From the NCBI GenBank assembly GCA_947166165.1, contig CAMVDK010000003.1, positions 1 to 33,580 on the forward strand: a stretch of 33,580 nt of DNA, read 5' to 3'. The translations under genes and the position numbers were made by a program. Positions 1 through 6,917 of the stretch are shown piece after piece. The stretch's first letter is position 1; each line of letters opens with the position of its first letter. The stretch comes from an uncultured Porphyromonadaceae bacterium. Lineage in GTDB: Bacteria; Bacteroidota; Bacteroidia; Bacteroidales; Muribaculaceae. The notes beneath the pieces were generated by a model, which ran no database searches, had not been told where the DNA came from, and saw only the letters and a list, made by a program, of their open reading frames with translations.

Positions 1-234
1 GCGCAGCACGTCGCGGTTGTTGTCGTCGATGACGAACTTGCGTCGCTGGTGTCGCAACACAATCTCATTGGCTACGCGCATCAGCACTTTGGCGTGCACA
101 TTAAAGATTTCAGGAATGGCCAGTTCTTGTGAGTGCGCCAGCTCTTTCTTCATCTTGCTCAACGCGCGGTTGAGTTGCGCATCAAGGTTTTCGATGGCGA
201 GTCGTTTTTGTCGTTCAATCAGTTCTTGGTTCAT
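1..234 (-). CDS. Phage early protein, N-terminal part only (possible helicase loader)
   Basis: This is the first 78 residues of a leftward gene that runs off the left edge of the window, so it is absent from the ORF track. It starts at an ATG (MNQELIERQKRLAIENLD...) 17 bp beyond the stop of the DUF4373 gene and stays open to base 1. The visible part is a charged, probably helical N-terminus ending in RRKFVIDDNNRDVLR. In phages of this type the gene after a DUF4373 protein is often a DnaC/DnaA-like ATPase that loads the replicative helicase. That role is inferred from position only, because no Walker motif falls inside the window. Confidence 0.6.
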   Translation of the reverse strand, partial: MNQELIERQKRLAIENLDAQLNRALSKMKKELAHSQELAIPEIFNVHAKVLMRVANEIVLRHQRRKFVIDDNNRDVLR

Positions 235-251
235 CGTCAAAAGCTAATCAG

Positions 252-977
252 TTAAACATCTTTGCTCCCGAAGCCGCCGCTATACTGGTAGTCGGTGGCC
301 GCAGGCGGTTCGCCGGCCTCGTCGTTTTTCGTCCGTTCGCAGCGTATGCGCATGAGCGAAATAAGATGTTGCGACCAGTCGGTGTAGTTGGGGTGAGTTT
401 TCTTTGACAACTTCCATTCGGCAACGACATCTTTGGCGACGGCTTTCAGCAGCGGTTTGTCGTTAGGTTTCAGCCCGAAGTTTTTGAGCAGCACCTCAAT
501 GTTTGCGCTGTTGTCGGCACCAAAGAAGCGGTTGTAGAACTCGTCGTCGGTGGTGTAGTCGGTTACTGGTGCAGGCTCGGTGTCGGCAGTTGTCTCTACC
601 TGCCTCGCGCTCCATCGTGTCGCCATGCCTTTCTTTCCAGCGGCACTTCTCTTTGCGGCCGATGTGTCCTTTACTTCCATGCGACTGTTGAAACTCTCGG
701 AGTAGAAGTACTCACCGCTACTGGTGAAGACGAATAACCCGAAGTCTTCTACAACAGACTTGACAAGGGCAGCATCGACACGAAGGTCAAAGGCTATCAT
801 GTTATAATCTTTGGCACTCATGTAATTGGCCTCCTCCCTCATGCGCTCCAGTATCATAAAGTAAACTCCATAACCTGCGGCACCATGTTTCATGCGCAAG
901 TTAACGAGCTTCGCGTCGTTCCGGGCGTTGCTGTCGTGAGAGAAGTAGTTGGTGATTTTCGTTTGCCTTGTTGTCAT
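252..977 (-). CDS. DUF4373 (Lin1244/Lin1753-like) phage replication protein
   Basis: This is a 241-aa protein. Its N-terminal half has the features of the DUF4373/Lin1244-Lin1753 domain: YFSHDSNARNDAKL, then LRMKHGAAGYGVYFMILERM and a short winged-helix-like segment to about residue 100. Such proteins are common in Firmicutes and Bacteroidetes phages, usually just before a DnaC-like loader, and are thought to act in initiation of phage replication. The C-terminal half (from about residue 110) is polar, with FFGADNSANIEVLL and a W-rich helical stretch near 200. It sits near the end of the leftward early operon, 14 bp after the DUF1064 gene. The family assignment is from recognition of the N-terminal pattern. 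The exact biochemical role is not established. Confidence 0.75.
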   Translation of the reverse strand: MTTRQTKITNYFSHDSNARNDAKLVNLRMKHGAAGYGVYFMILERMREEANYMSAKDYNMIAFDLRVDAALVKSVVEDFGLFVFTSSGEYFYSESFNSRMEVKDTSAAKRSAAGKKGMATRWSARQVETTADTEPAPVTDYTTDDEFYNRFFGADNSANIEVLLKNFGLKPNDKPLLKAVAKDVVAEWKLSKKTHPNYTDWSQHLISLMRIRCERTKNDEAGEPPAATDYQYSGGFGSKDV

Positions 978-991
978 GTGAAGTGAAGTTT

Positions 992-1339
992 TTATCGTTC
1001 CGTAATTCTTATGCCGTGTACTTTGAGCATCAGCTTGCGCTTGATACGGTACACATCGGTACGCACGCCCTTGGTGTCCTCGACGATGGTGTTACCATGC
1101 TCGTCGGTATAGACGAAGTCGGCGACATAGTGGCAGGCGCGTTCCAGCACCTTGCCGTCGGGAGCGCGTTGCGTGGGGATAAGTTCGTATGGCACCTGTT
1201 CGCGCAAGTCGGAGATAAGCCCTGCACGCAGGAGCAGCCGCAACTCATTGGCGCGGCGATGCTCCTTGCGTGAGTCGTAGCCACCCGATTTCTCGGCGTG
1301 GTACTTGCTTGGCTTGGTTTTGCGCATGTTGAATTTCAT
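992..1339 (-). CDS. DUF1064 family phage nuclease-like protein
   Basis: This 115-aa protein matches the DUF1064 pattern. It has a basic N-terminus (KPSKYHAEK...YDSRKEHRRANEL), a central LISDLREQVPYELIP, and a C-terminal core VADFVYTDEHGNTIVEDTKG followed by YRIKRKLMLKVHGI. The D...E-D-x-K arrangement is typical of PD-(D/E)XK nucleases. DUF1064 proteins are phage proteins regarded as possible Holliday-junction resolvase or VSR-like nucleases, so a role in resolving or trimming phage DNA during recombination is plausible. Its ATG overlaps the stop of the upstream HU gene by 4 bp, which indicates translational coupling. MRKTK, four codons in, is an alternative start. Confidence 0.75.
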   Translation of the reverse strand: MKFNMRKTKPSKYHAEKSGGYDSRKEHRRANELRLLLRAGLISDLREQVPYELIPTQRAPDGKVLERACHYVADFVYTDEHGNTIVEDTKGVRTDVYRIKRKLMLKVHGIRITER

Positions 1340-1620
1340 TTCTGTGCGCGGTTAATGCGTTCCTGAAGCTCGTTGTAGGCGGTGAACTTGACGCGCTTGC
1401 GCTCTGGCACAATGATGGTCTCGCCCTTGCTGATGTTGCGTGCAGGCTTGGCGGCACGTGTGACGAGCTTGATACAGCCGAAGCCTCGCAGCAGGATGGT
1501 CTTGCCCTCTACGAGAGCGTCGGCAACGATGTCCATAATGCCCTCAACGGCGTGAGTGGCTTGTGATGTGGAGAGGTCGGTACGCCCCACCAGTTCGCTG
1601 ATGATTTCTTTCTTTGTCAT
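1336..1620 (-). CDS. HU/IHF family DNA-binding protein (phage-encoded)
   Basis: This 94-aa protein has the whole HU fold. MTKKEIISELVGRTDLSTSQATHAVEGI makes the helical dimerisation part, and ILLRGFGCIKLVTRAAKPARN matches the beta-arm region of HU (usually GFGxFxxxxRxARxGRNP). Here the arm tip reads KPARNISKGETIIVPERK, so the RNP tip common in HU (GRNPxTG) is altered to ARNISKG. The final segment VKFTAYNELQERIN follows the usual FxxGxxLKxxVN end. It bends or compacts DNA and may assist replication or recombination of the element. It is embedded in the early operon with 4-bp overlaps on both sides. Confidence 0.9.
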   Translation of the reverse strand: MTKKEIISELVGRTDLSTSQATHAVEGIMDIVADALVEGKTILLRGFGCIKLVTRAAKPARNISKGETIIVPERKRVKFTAYNELQERINRAQK

Positions 1621-1820
1621 GTCGTTAATGTTTTAATTTGTTCTTTAATTTGCTCGCACTGAGTGCGAATTATCTTTGTCGCTATTTTGTCGTGCATTAT
1701 CGAGAGCAGCCTTGCCCTGTCAACCTCCCTTGTGTTGCCGGCATGAAGCAGGTAGAATGAAGCAGCGTCACGCAGGTATCGACAGAGCGAACTGCAATCG
1801 GAGTTGGATAGTGGTATCAT
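1617..1820 (-). CDS. Hypothetical small phage protein (67 aa)
   Basis: I do not recognise this family. The protein starts MIPLSNSDCSSLCRYLRDAASFYLLHAG, followed by a helical, basic C-terminus (IATKIIRTQCEQIKEQIKTL). The first half resembles short Bacteroidales phage proteins of the SDxxxxLxRxLRDAA type, but no function can be assigned. It is credible as a gene because it overlaps the HU gene by 4 bp at its stop and the 90-aa gene by 4 bp at its start. No membrane segment or metal site is visible. Confidence 0.7.
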   Translation of the reverse strand: MIPLSNSDCSSLCRYLRDAASFYLLHAGNTREVDRARLLSIMHDKIATKIIRTQCEQIKEQIKTLTT

Positions 1821-2083
1821 TTTTTCTTGCCAATTAGCATGTCCACTGTGTTCTTTATTTCAATCACTCTGGCAGCCCTTTGAATGATGTACGTTAGTCT
1901 TTTGTCTTGCATACTCCCAAGCACAAGCCCCATGACAATTCTGTCAGTGTCGCCTTTAGCGGCCAGTATAGAGCTATCGCCTTTAGATACAAGCATTAGG
2001 TACTCATCGCTGTTGGTGTCGAGCCATTCGGTGAAAGCCTGTACGGTGCTTTTTATCTCGTTTACGGTTTTTTCGTTGTCCAT
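1817..2083 (-). CDS. Hypothetical phage protein (88 aa)
   Basis: I do not recognise this family. The ORF track starts at a TTG (MIMDN...). The ATG two codons later (MDNEKTVNEIKSTVQAFTEWLD...) is the better start and lies 6 bp past the stop of the helicase gene. The protein is acidic in the N-terminal half, has a central KGDSSILAAKGDTDRIVMGLVLGS segment, and ends in a basic helix (VDMLIGKKK). It is soluble by appearance. Its place between the helicase and the HU gene suggests an accessory role in element DNA metabolism, which is inference. Confidence 0.7.
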   Translation of the reverse strand: MDNEKTVNEIKSTVQAFTEWLDTNSDEYLMLVSKGDSSILAAKGDTDRIVMGLVLGSMQDKRLTYIIQRAARVIEIKNTVDMLIGKKK

Positions 2084-2089
2084 AATCAA

Positions 2090-3499
2090 TTACAAGTCGT
2101 TGAAAAACATTGTTACAAGTTCATTGAAATACAATTCGTCGGTTGGAATATCATCGTCGGTCGCCATGATTTGGTTGGCGATAGACTTCTTGCGGTGGAT
2201 GATATTGTAGAGAACGCCGTCGATGGTGCCACGCCCGATGAGGTAGTAGCAGGTGACGTTGTCCTTTTGTCCGATACGGTGTGCGCGGTCTTCGCATTGC
2301 AGGCAGTCGGCATACGTCCAAGGGAACTCGATGAACGCCACGTTGCTGCTTGCCGTGAGCGTGAGACCCACGCCAGCGGCCTTGATGGAGCAGATGATAA
2401 GCTTTGCCTTGCCCGACTGGAACGCATCGACGGCGGCTTGCTTGCTGGTGGCGTTGTCGCGCCCGGTGACGCGCACCGCATCAGGGAACGCCTTGCACAG
2501 TTCGTCCACTATCTCATGATAGGAGCAGAACAGTATGAGCGGCTTGTCGCTGTCGAGGAACACGCGCACGAAGTCGATGGCCTGCTTTACCTTTCCTTTG
2601 GCGGAGAGCGAGCGCAGCGTCATGAACTTCACGAGAGCTTCCATGCGCATCTTGCGCCGTATCTCCCAGTCGTCGCACTCCTTGTACTGGCGCAGGTACT
2701 CGGCGAGGTCGGCCTGTGCGAGGTAGTATTCCTCGCGGTTGCTGATGTCCACATACAGGTCGGTGCGTGTCTTGTCGGGCAACTGCGTGAGAACCTTTGT
2801 TTTCTCGCGCCGTATCATGCAGCGGTCGTAGAGCTGTCGCGACAACTCGTCGAGGTTGTCGTTCTCGCCGTAGTCGGCAAGGAACTTGCCGCGCCCTCCG
2901 AACTCTTGGAGCCTGCCCATGATGGAGAGTTGCGCCACCAAGTCCTCGGCGCGGTTCACCACTGGCGTGCCTGAGAGCAGTATTCGCCAGTCCTTGCCCT
3001 CGACGATGCCGCGCGTGAAGATTGTCTGCTGTGCGCCGGGGTCTTTGACGCGGTGGCTCTCGTCGATGATGACGGAGCGGAACACCTTTATAGCGTCGTT
3101 GAACACCACGTCTTTAAGACGGAACGCGACACGCTTGGAGGCGCGGTGTATGTCCCACACGAAGTATTTGCGCAGGCTCTCATAGTTGACGATGGCCACA
3201 TGGAACATGCCCATCTGCAAGAAGTAAGGCCATGCCGTGCGTGAGGCGTTGTCGAGGACGAGGGCTTTCTTGTCGGTGAATTTCTCAAACTCGCGCTGCC
3301 AGTTGATTTTAAGTGACGACGGACATATAACGAGTGCAGGGTAAGCGTTGGCGGTATCGACAATGCCGATGGACTGGAGCGTTTTGCCCAGCCCCGGCTC
3401 GTCGCCGATAAGAAGCCTTTTCTTATCGAGACCAAAGCAGATACCCTCACGCTGGTACTGGTACGGCTCTATCTTCAAGTTATGTTTAAGAGCGTCCAT
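2090..3499 (-). CDS. SNF2-family DEAD/DEAH-box helicase (phage)
   Basis: This 469-aa protein is a compact SNF2/SMARCAL1-type ATPase. The Q-like motif PYQYQREGI is near residue 13, Walker A GDEPGLGKT is at 32-40, LVICPSSLKINWQREF (motif Ia) follows at about 56-71, and the DESH box (IIDESHRVKD) is at 146-149. LLSGTP (motif III) is near 174. The helicase C domain ends with QCEDRAHRIGQKDNVTCYYL (motifs V-VI) and GTIDG near residue 400-430. There are no extra DNA-binding domains, as is usual for phage versions. It is likely an ATP-driven DNA translocase or annealing helicase in phage replication or recombination. Its stop is 6 bp from the next start, and its own start lies 1 bp beyond the HTH gene stop. 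Confidence 0.9.
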   Translation of the reverse strand: MDALKHNLKIEPYQYQREGICFGLDKKRLLIGDEPGLGKTLQSIGIVDTANAYPALVICPSSLKINWQREFEKFTDKKALVLDNASRTAWPYFLQMGMFHVAIVNYESLRKYFVWDIHRASKRVAFRLKDVVFNDAIKVFRSVIIDESHRVKDPGAQQTIFTRGIVEGKDWRILLSGTPVVNRAEDLVAQLSIMGRLQEFGGRGKFLADYGENDNLDELSRQLYDRCMIRREKTKVLTQLPDKTRTDLYVDISNREEYYLAQADLAEYLRQYKECDDWEIRRKMRMEALVKFMTLRSLSAKGKVKQAIDFVRVFLDSDKPLILFCSYHEIVDELCKAFPDAVRVTGRDNATSKQAAVDAFQSGKAKLIICSIKAAGVGLTLTASSNVAFIEFPWTYADCLQCEDRAHRIGQKDNVTCYYLIGRGTIDGVLYNIIHRKKSIANQIMATDDDIPTDELYFNELVTMFFNDL

Positions 3500-3500
3500 G

Positions 3501-3728
3501 TCAAGCGATGAGGGTGTATTTGGCGAAGCGCACAGGCTTTCCTGTTATCCTGCTTTTGGCTTTCATTATCTCTGTCGTGATGTTGTAGCCGTCAGCCCGA
3601 AGATTGAATATGATGGCACCGAGACGGTAGCAGCCGTATTCGCGCAATGCGGTCAACGGTTCTATGCTGCCGTACTCTTGCAGGTGCCTAAGCACAAATT
3701 GCTTCTGAGTGGTCGTTACTTTCTCCAT
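3501..3728 (-). CDS. Small helix-turn-helix phage protein (HTH_39-like)
   Basis: This 75-aa protein reads MEKVTTTQKQFVLRHLQEYGSIEPLTALREYG, then YRLGAIIFNLRADGYNITTE and a wing-like RITGKPVRFAKYTL. This is the winged helix found in many Bacteroidetes and Gram-negative phages as a short helix-turn-helix protein between recombination genes. It probably binds DNA. The target is unknown, and it may be a regulator or a recombination cofactor. It lies directly between the exonuclease-like gene and the SNF2 helicase gene in the same operon. Confidence 0.75.
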   Translation of the reverse strand: MEKVTTTQKQFVLRHLQEYGSIEPLTALREYGCYRLGAIIFNLRADGYNITTEIMKAKSRITGKPVRFAKYTLIA

Positions 3729-3741
3729 GATGATATTGTTT

Positions 3742-4419
3742 TTATAGGTTCAAGCACCAGTATTGAAAGGCAAGCTCCTCATACTTGGCGCGGCCACGTC
3801 GGTAGATGTCGTCGTCGCGGTTGATGAGCTTCTTGAAAATACAGCCGTTGCGTTTGCTGATGGCGTAGATGAAGTCGCGGTCGGAGCGTGCGATGTCCAT
3901 GTACCAAGCGCGGCTCCTGTCCCAGTCGAAGAAGTCGAGCGCGTCGTCGAACTCGCTTTGCGTGGAAGCGGACACCGTTTTGAGGTCGCCGCCGAAGCCG
4001 ATGTTGCCGAATGACAGCCACCAGTCCCACTTGCAGCGCGTGTCGAGCGTGAAGCTGAACTCGCCATACTCAATGGTCTGGTCTTTGTTGACCATGACCT
4101 TTTGTGTGTCGGCCACCTCCAGCACCTTGGCGAGGAACGGGTCACGCCTTGCCTCGGCGCGTAGTGCGCGATACATTTCCTGTGCGTGACGGAACTCGTC
4201 CTCGGTGTACTGCACGTCATCGACGGTGTACTGGTAGTAGTTCACGCGCTCGGGTTCGGTGATGATAGCGTCAACGAGCGTGCCGAAGCGGAACGCCGCC
4301 TCACGGTCACCGAACATGGGACGTGGGTGCAGCAGTTCTTTGAGAGCCGTGAGGTCAGAATTACTGACCTCACTACGCTCAAAGTAGCCAGCAGTCGGGA
4401 TACTCCTCAATGCTTCCAT
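3742..4419 (-). CDS. PD-(D/E)XK exonuclease-like protein (DUF3799 / RecE-like)
   Basis: This is a 225-aa protein. NSDLTALKELLHPRP and the FRFGTLVDAIITEPER segment (residues about 20-60) match the start of phage RecE/Exo VIII-type nucleases, where the conserved H of GxxxH is replaced here by D (GTLVDA). The core continues with EYGEFSFTLDTRCKWDWWLS and FGGDLKTVSAST, which supply the D...D-x-K metal-binding residues at about 120-150. It probably degrades one DNA strand to expose single strands for the RecT annealase encoded three genes upstream. The gene starts 1 bp beyond the stop of the coiled-coil protein gene. The two share an operon and probably a function. Confidence 0.75.
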   Translation of the reverse strand: MEALRSIPTAGYFERSEVSNSDLTALKELLHPRPMFGDREAAFRFGTLVDAIITEPERVNYYQYTVDDVQYTEDEFRHAQEMYRALRAEARRDPFLAKVLEVADTQKVMVNKDQTIEYGEFSFTLDTRCKWDWWLSFGNIGFGGDLKTVSASTQSEFDDALDFFDWDRSRAWYMDIARSDRDFIYAISKRNGCIFKKLINRDDDIYRRGRAKYEELAFQYWCLNL

Positions 4420-4420
4420 C

Positions 4421-5623
4421 TTACTTGGCTTTTACGTCGTCAACATATTCAACATGCTCCGACTGGATTAGTATGGGGTTGGCCTTGTCGTTGGCCAGCT
4501 TGTTGCAGAACGTGAGTTGCTTCTTGAACTCCTTTTCAAGCTCGGCGACGGAGAGTGTGCATCCGTAGTGCGACCACCACATGCCGACAATGGGCATGAA
4601 GCCCTCGGCGTTGAGGACGTTGATGCGTTTCTTCACCTGCGTCTTGGGCTGGTAGGCCATTTCGGTCAGTTGCGCCTCGCCAAAGAGGCTGTCCATTTCC
4701 TGCTTTTGCGCTGCCAGTTCGGCGGCGGCTTTCTCCTTTGCCTCGCGCTCGGCGCGTTCCTTTTCGCGCTGCTCGGCTTCCTTGCGCTCGCGTTCCTCCA
4801 TAGCCTTGCGGATGCGCTCGGCCTCCTCGGCGTTGGCTTTCGCCATGCGCTCCAGTTCCTTGCGCTTGCTTGGCAGACGGTCGAGGATGTCGTCGCGCGT
4901 AGCTGATACCTCAAAGGTGTACTGCTCGGTTAAACGCTGGTACATCTTCTGCTTGACATCAGCGGCAATGGAGCGTGCCTCGTCGGGAGATAGCGCGGAC
5001 GGCAGCAGCACCTGCGGACGCAGGTTGTTGAACCACTCCTGCGGCAGCGCGTCGCTGGTATTCTTCACGCCGTCGGCGACGATGGCGTAGTTGTCGAGCG
5101 TGAGCGACTTGTCAAGCTCCATGAGGCGGTTGATGGTGCCAGTGACAAGTGCGTTGTACTGTCGCGTGTAGTCCTCCTCCACGTCGGTGGTGTACTTGGA
5201 AATCGCCGTCAGGCGTGCCTGCTCCTGCTGACGCTGGCGAAGCTCGGCCTCGCGCTCCTCGCGTTTCTTGGCGGCATACTTGTTGCGCACTTCCTGCAAC
5301 TGTGCAGGCACGGTGCCTTTCTTTGCCGGGTCAACTTCATTCTCCAGCCCGGTATAGGCGGAGCGGATGGTGTCGAAGATTTGCGTGACGGCTGAACGCT
5401 TGCCGTTCATCTTCTTCAACGTCTTCTTGGCGCGGTCGATGAAGACGGCAATCTCTTGGTCGAGGCTGTCGGACATGCCCTCGGTCTCGACACGCTTTAG
5501 CAGTTCCTTGCCGAACTGGATGCAGCGGTCGTGTGAAATGGTGTTCTCTTTGTAAGCCTGCGGCGCGACTTGTGCTATCGTCCCTACGCTCTGCGGCTCA
5601 AATATTGTAAGTTCATTAGCCAT
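4421..5623 (-). CDS. Coiled-coil phage recombination-module protein (unknown function)
   Basis: This is a 400-aa protein. Residues 1-120 are helical (MANELTIFEPQSVGTIAQVAP, then AVFIDRAKKTLKKMNGKRSAVTQIFD). Charged coiled coils occupy about 110-140 and, most strikingly, about 260-315 (repeats of RKAMEERERKEAEQREKERAE type). The C-terminal 90 residues form a separate conserved-looking domain with YQPKTQVKKRINVLNAEGF and MPIVGMWWSHYG. Proteins of this layout lie between recT and the exonuclease in Bacteroidales phages, but I know no assigned activity. It could be a structural or loading partner of RecT and the nuclease, which is inference from position. The start ATG is 7 bp past the stop of the 48-aa ORF. 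Confidence 0.7.
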   Translation of the reverse strand: MANELTIFEPQSVGTIAQVAPQAYKENTISHDRCIQFGKELLKRVETEGMSDSLDQEIAVFIDRAKKTLKKMNGKRSAVTQIFDTIRSAYTGLENEVDPAKKGTVPAQLQEVRNKYAAKKREEREAELRQRQQEQARLTAISKYTTDVEEDYTRQYNALVTGTINRLMELDKSLTLDNYAIVADGVKNTSDALPQEWFNNLRPQVLLPSALSPDEARSIAADVKQKMYQRLTEQYTFEVSATRDDILDRLPSKRKELERMAKANAEEAERIRKAMEERERKEAEQREKERAEREAKEKAAAELAAQKQEMDSLFGEAQLTEMAYQPKTQVKKRINVLNAEGFMPIVGMWWSHYGCTLSVAELEKEFKKQLTFCNKLANDKANPILIQSEHVEYVDDVKAK

Positions 5624-5630
5624 GATGTTG

Positions 5631-5777
5631 TTATTTTTGTGGTTGGAAAATCTGTGTGCAAGGCTGCACCTTGCTGTATTCTACGTAGCGTTTGAGGCGC
5701 GTGCAGTAGAGGCCGTTCAGTGCGTTGTATGCCATGCGGCACCCTTTGCACGCGCTCTTTTTATTCTCAGAAGGCAT
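5631..5777 (-). CDS. Small cysteine-rich protein, 48 aa (not in the ORF track)
   Basis: Reading the minus strand between recT and the coiled-coil gene gives an ATG ORF of 48 codons. It starts MPSENKKSACKGCRMAYNAL, continues NGLYCTRLKRYVEYSK, and ends VQPCTQIFQPQK before a TAA. It overlaps the 3' end of recT by 11 bp and stops 7 bp before the next ATG, filling what would otherwise be a 140-bp gap in a tightly packed operon. The four cysteines (CxxC, then C, then C) resemble a small zinc-knuckle arrangement, similar to short phage proteins of the CxxC...YC...C type. Function is unknown. Its place inside the recombination module suggests a cofactor role. Confidence 0.7.
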   Translation of the reverse strand: MPSENKKSACKGCRMAYNALNGLYCTRLKRYVEYSKVQPCTQIFQPQK

Positions 5778-6717
5778 CGTCGTCGTCGGTTTCAACGGTT
5801 ACACCTGCGGAAATGTCGTTGGCAGGAGGGCCGAACGACGCGGCACGCGGCATGACTGCCGGCTCAATCACTTCGCCAGTCTCGGGGTCAACGCCCTCGA
5901 CGCCGTAGAGGTCGTTGTTGATTTCGATTTCTTTCTCCTCGACCTGCTGGCTTTGCAACACGGAGCCACGGCCGATGCGTACTTTGGGGTAGGTCTTGAA
6001 GGCGTGCTTGACACACTTGGCCATGAGGAAGCCCGGGTCGATATTGACGACACCGTTAGCGTCCACTCCGTAAAGCTCGTTGGCGATGTTCTTGCTGCTC
6101 TGGCGCGCGCTGTACTGCGCGAGGCGCACCCAGTCCTCCTCGGTCATCACCGAATAGTCGATGCTGCCGTCGGCGCGTGTGATGCGCAGGTAGCAGGCGA
6201 TGATGCGCTGTCCGTTGTGCGGCAGGTGGCAGGTGTAGTTCACGACTTTCTGTCCGTTGCGGTCGGAGAAAGAGAACTCGTCGCCTGAATAGACCAGCAC
6301 GGGGTTGTCGGCGTGCCGTATCTGTCCTGCTCGCTCACGGAGCACCAGCTCTCCGTAGGCGGAGATTTCGAGGCGGGCGCGCACCTCCCACACGGCGCGT
6401 TCGCGTGTGCCGATGTTGGTGTTACGTTTGATGAGGTAGCAGAGGGCGCGTGTCCCTTGCTCGAGAGTGAGGCCGCACACCGCGATGTCGATGAACGCGG
6501 TGAACAGCGAGAACGGCGTGCACTTCTGCAGCTCGGGCTTCTCGCGCAGTATCTTGTTGAAGTAGATACTCTCGCGCTCGTAGGCCTGCTCGCCGGTACC
6601 AGCACCCCAAAGGGTGTCGTAGATGGTGATGAACTTGTCGCGAACGATTTCGGATTTCGCGATGTCGAACGCTTTCATGCTGTTAAGCTGTTCGACGGTA
6701 AGATTAATCTTGCTCAT
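5767..6717 (-). CDS. recT: RecT family single-strand annealing protein
   Basis: This 316-aa protein has the phage RecT core. ESIYFNKILREKPELQKCTPFSLFTAFIDIAVCGLTLEQ (residues about 48-85) matches the N-terminal helix block of RecT. RARLEISAYGELVLRERAGQIR corresponds to the conserved QxGYKGLIELAxRSGxI-type segment, and the central sheet carries GDEFSFSDRNGQKVVNYTCHLP. MAKCVKHAFKTYPKVRIG near 250 is the conserved KKTALRR-like end. The acidic tail (TVETDDDDAF) may mediate contact with the partner nuclease. It anneals complementary single strands during phage recombination and works with the exonuclease-like gene at 3742-4419. It follows the tRNA-like gene in the leftward transcript. Confidence 0.88.
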   Translation of the reverse strand: MSKINLTVEQLNSMKAFDIAKSEIVRDKFITIYDTLWGAGTGEQAYERESIYFNKILREKPELQKCTPFSLFTAFIDIAVCGLTLEQGTRALCYLIKRNTNIGTRERAVWEVRARLEISAYGELVLRERAGQIRHADNPVLVYSGDEFSFSDRNGQKVVNYTCHLPHNGQRIIACYLRITRADGSIDYSVMTEEDWVRLAQYSARQSSKNIANELYGVDANGVVNIDPGFLMAKCVKHAFKTYPKVRIGRGSVLQSQQVEEKEIEINNDLYGVEGVDPETGEVIEPAVMPRAASFGPPANDISAGVTVETDDDDAF

Positions 6718-6758
6718 GTCTGATAGAAATTAATGAGTTAAACATAAATAAGTCTTCT

Positions 6759-6832
6759 TGGTGGGACAGGCAGGTGTCGAACCTGCGCCTCGGCTGGGAT
6801 TAGACCGCGAGCTACCGCTGCTCCACTGTCCC
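6759..6832 (-). tRNA. tRNA-like gene with encoded CCA, anticodon not assignable
   Basis: On the minus strand a 74-nt segment folds as a tRNA. The acceptor GGGACAG pairs perfectly with CTGTCCC, the discriminator is A, and CCA is encoded. The D arm is GAGC-AGCGGTA-GCTC, and the T arm is GCAGG-TTCGACA-CCTGC with the invariant TTC. The anticodon arm is abnormal. With standard spacing it is CGGTC-TAATCCC-AGCCG, which has a T-G wobble, a C-A mismatch next to the loop and no T at position 33, and the variable loop is 4 nt. The 34-36 triplet would read ATC, but I do not trust this. It may be a decaying phage tRNA or one with an unusual expanded loop. It lies inside the early operon just upstream of recT. 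Confidence 0.65.
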
Positions 6833-6833
6833 T

Positions 6834-6894
6834 GTCGGTCTATTTCCGACTGTCAACGGTTTATTGCCTTGCGAGGTGGTAGTCCTCTCCGTTG
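6834..6894 (-). other. Structured non-coding stretch upstream of the tRNA-like gene
   Basis: Between the tRNA-like gene and the 84-aa ORF, the minus strand forms nested stems. An outer CAACGG/CCGTTG encloses a GAGG/CCTC hairpin with a 7-nt loop, followed by a GTCGG/CCGAC hairpin with a 7-nt loop that ends 1 bp before the tRNA 5' end. No ORF or clear promoter is present. It may be a processing signal, a degenerate second tRNA-like unit or a small RNA. This is a fold noticed by eye, not a recognised family. Confidence 0.4.
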
Positions 6895-6917
6895 GCGCGA
6901 TTATATTGAACCTGAGA

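Noticed and set aside
2171-2974. 267-aa plus-strand ORF opposite the SNF2 helicase
   Set aside because: It is a shadow ORF. The minus-strand frame has all helicase motifs.
6759-6832. Amber-suppressor tRNA (anticodon CTA read from TCTAA)
   Set aside because: Placing T33 before CTA would shorten the anticodon stem by three bases and leave it unpaired. No in-frame TAG codons need suppression in the visible genes.
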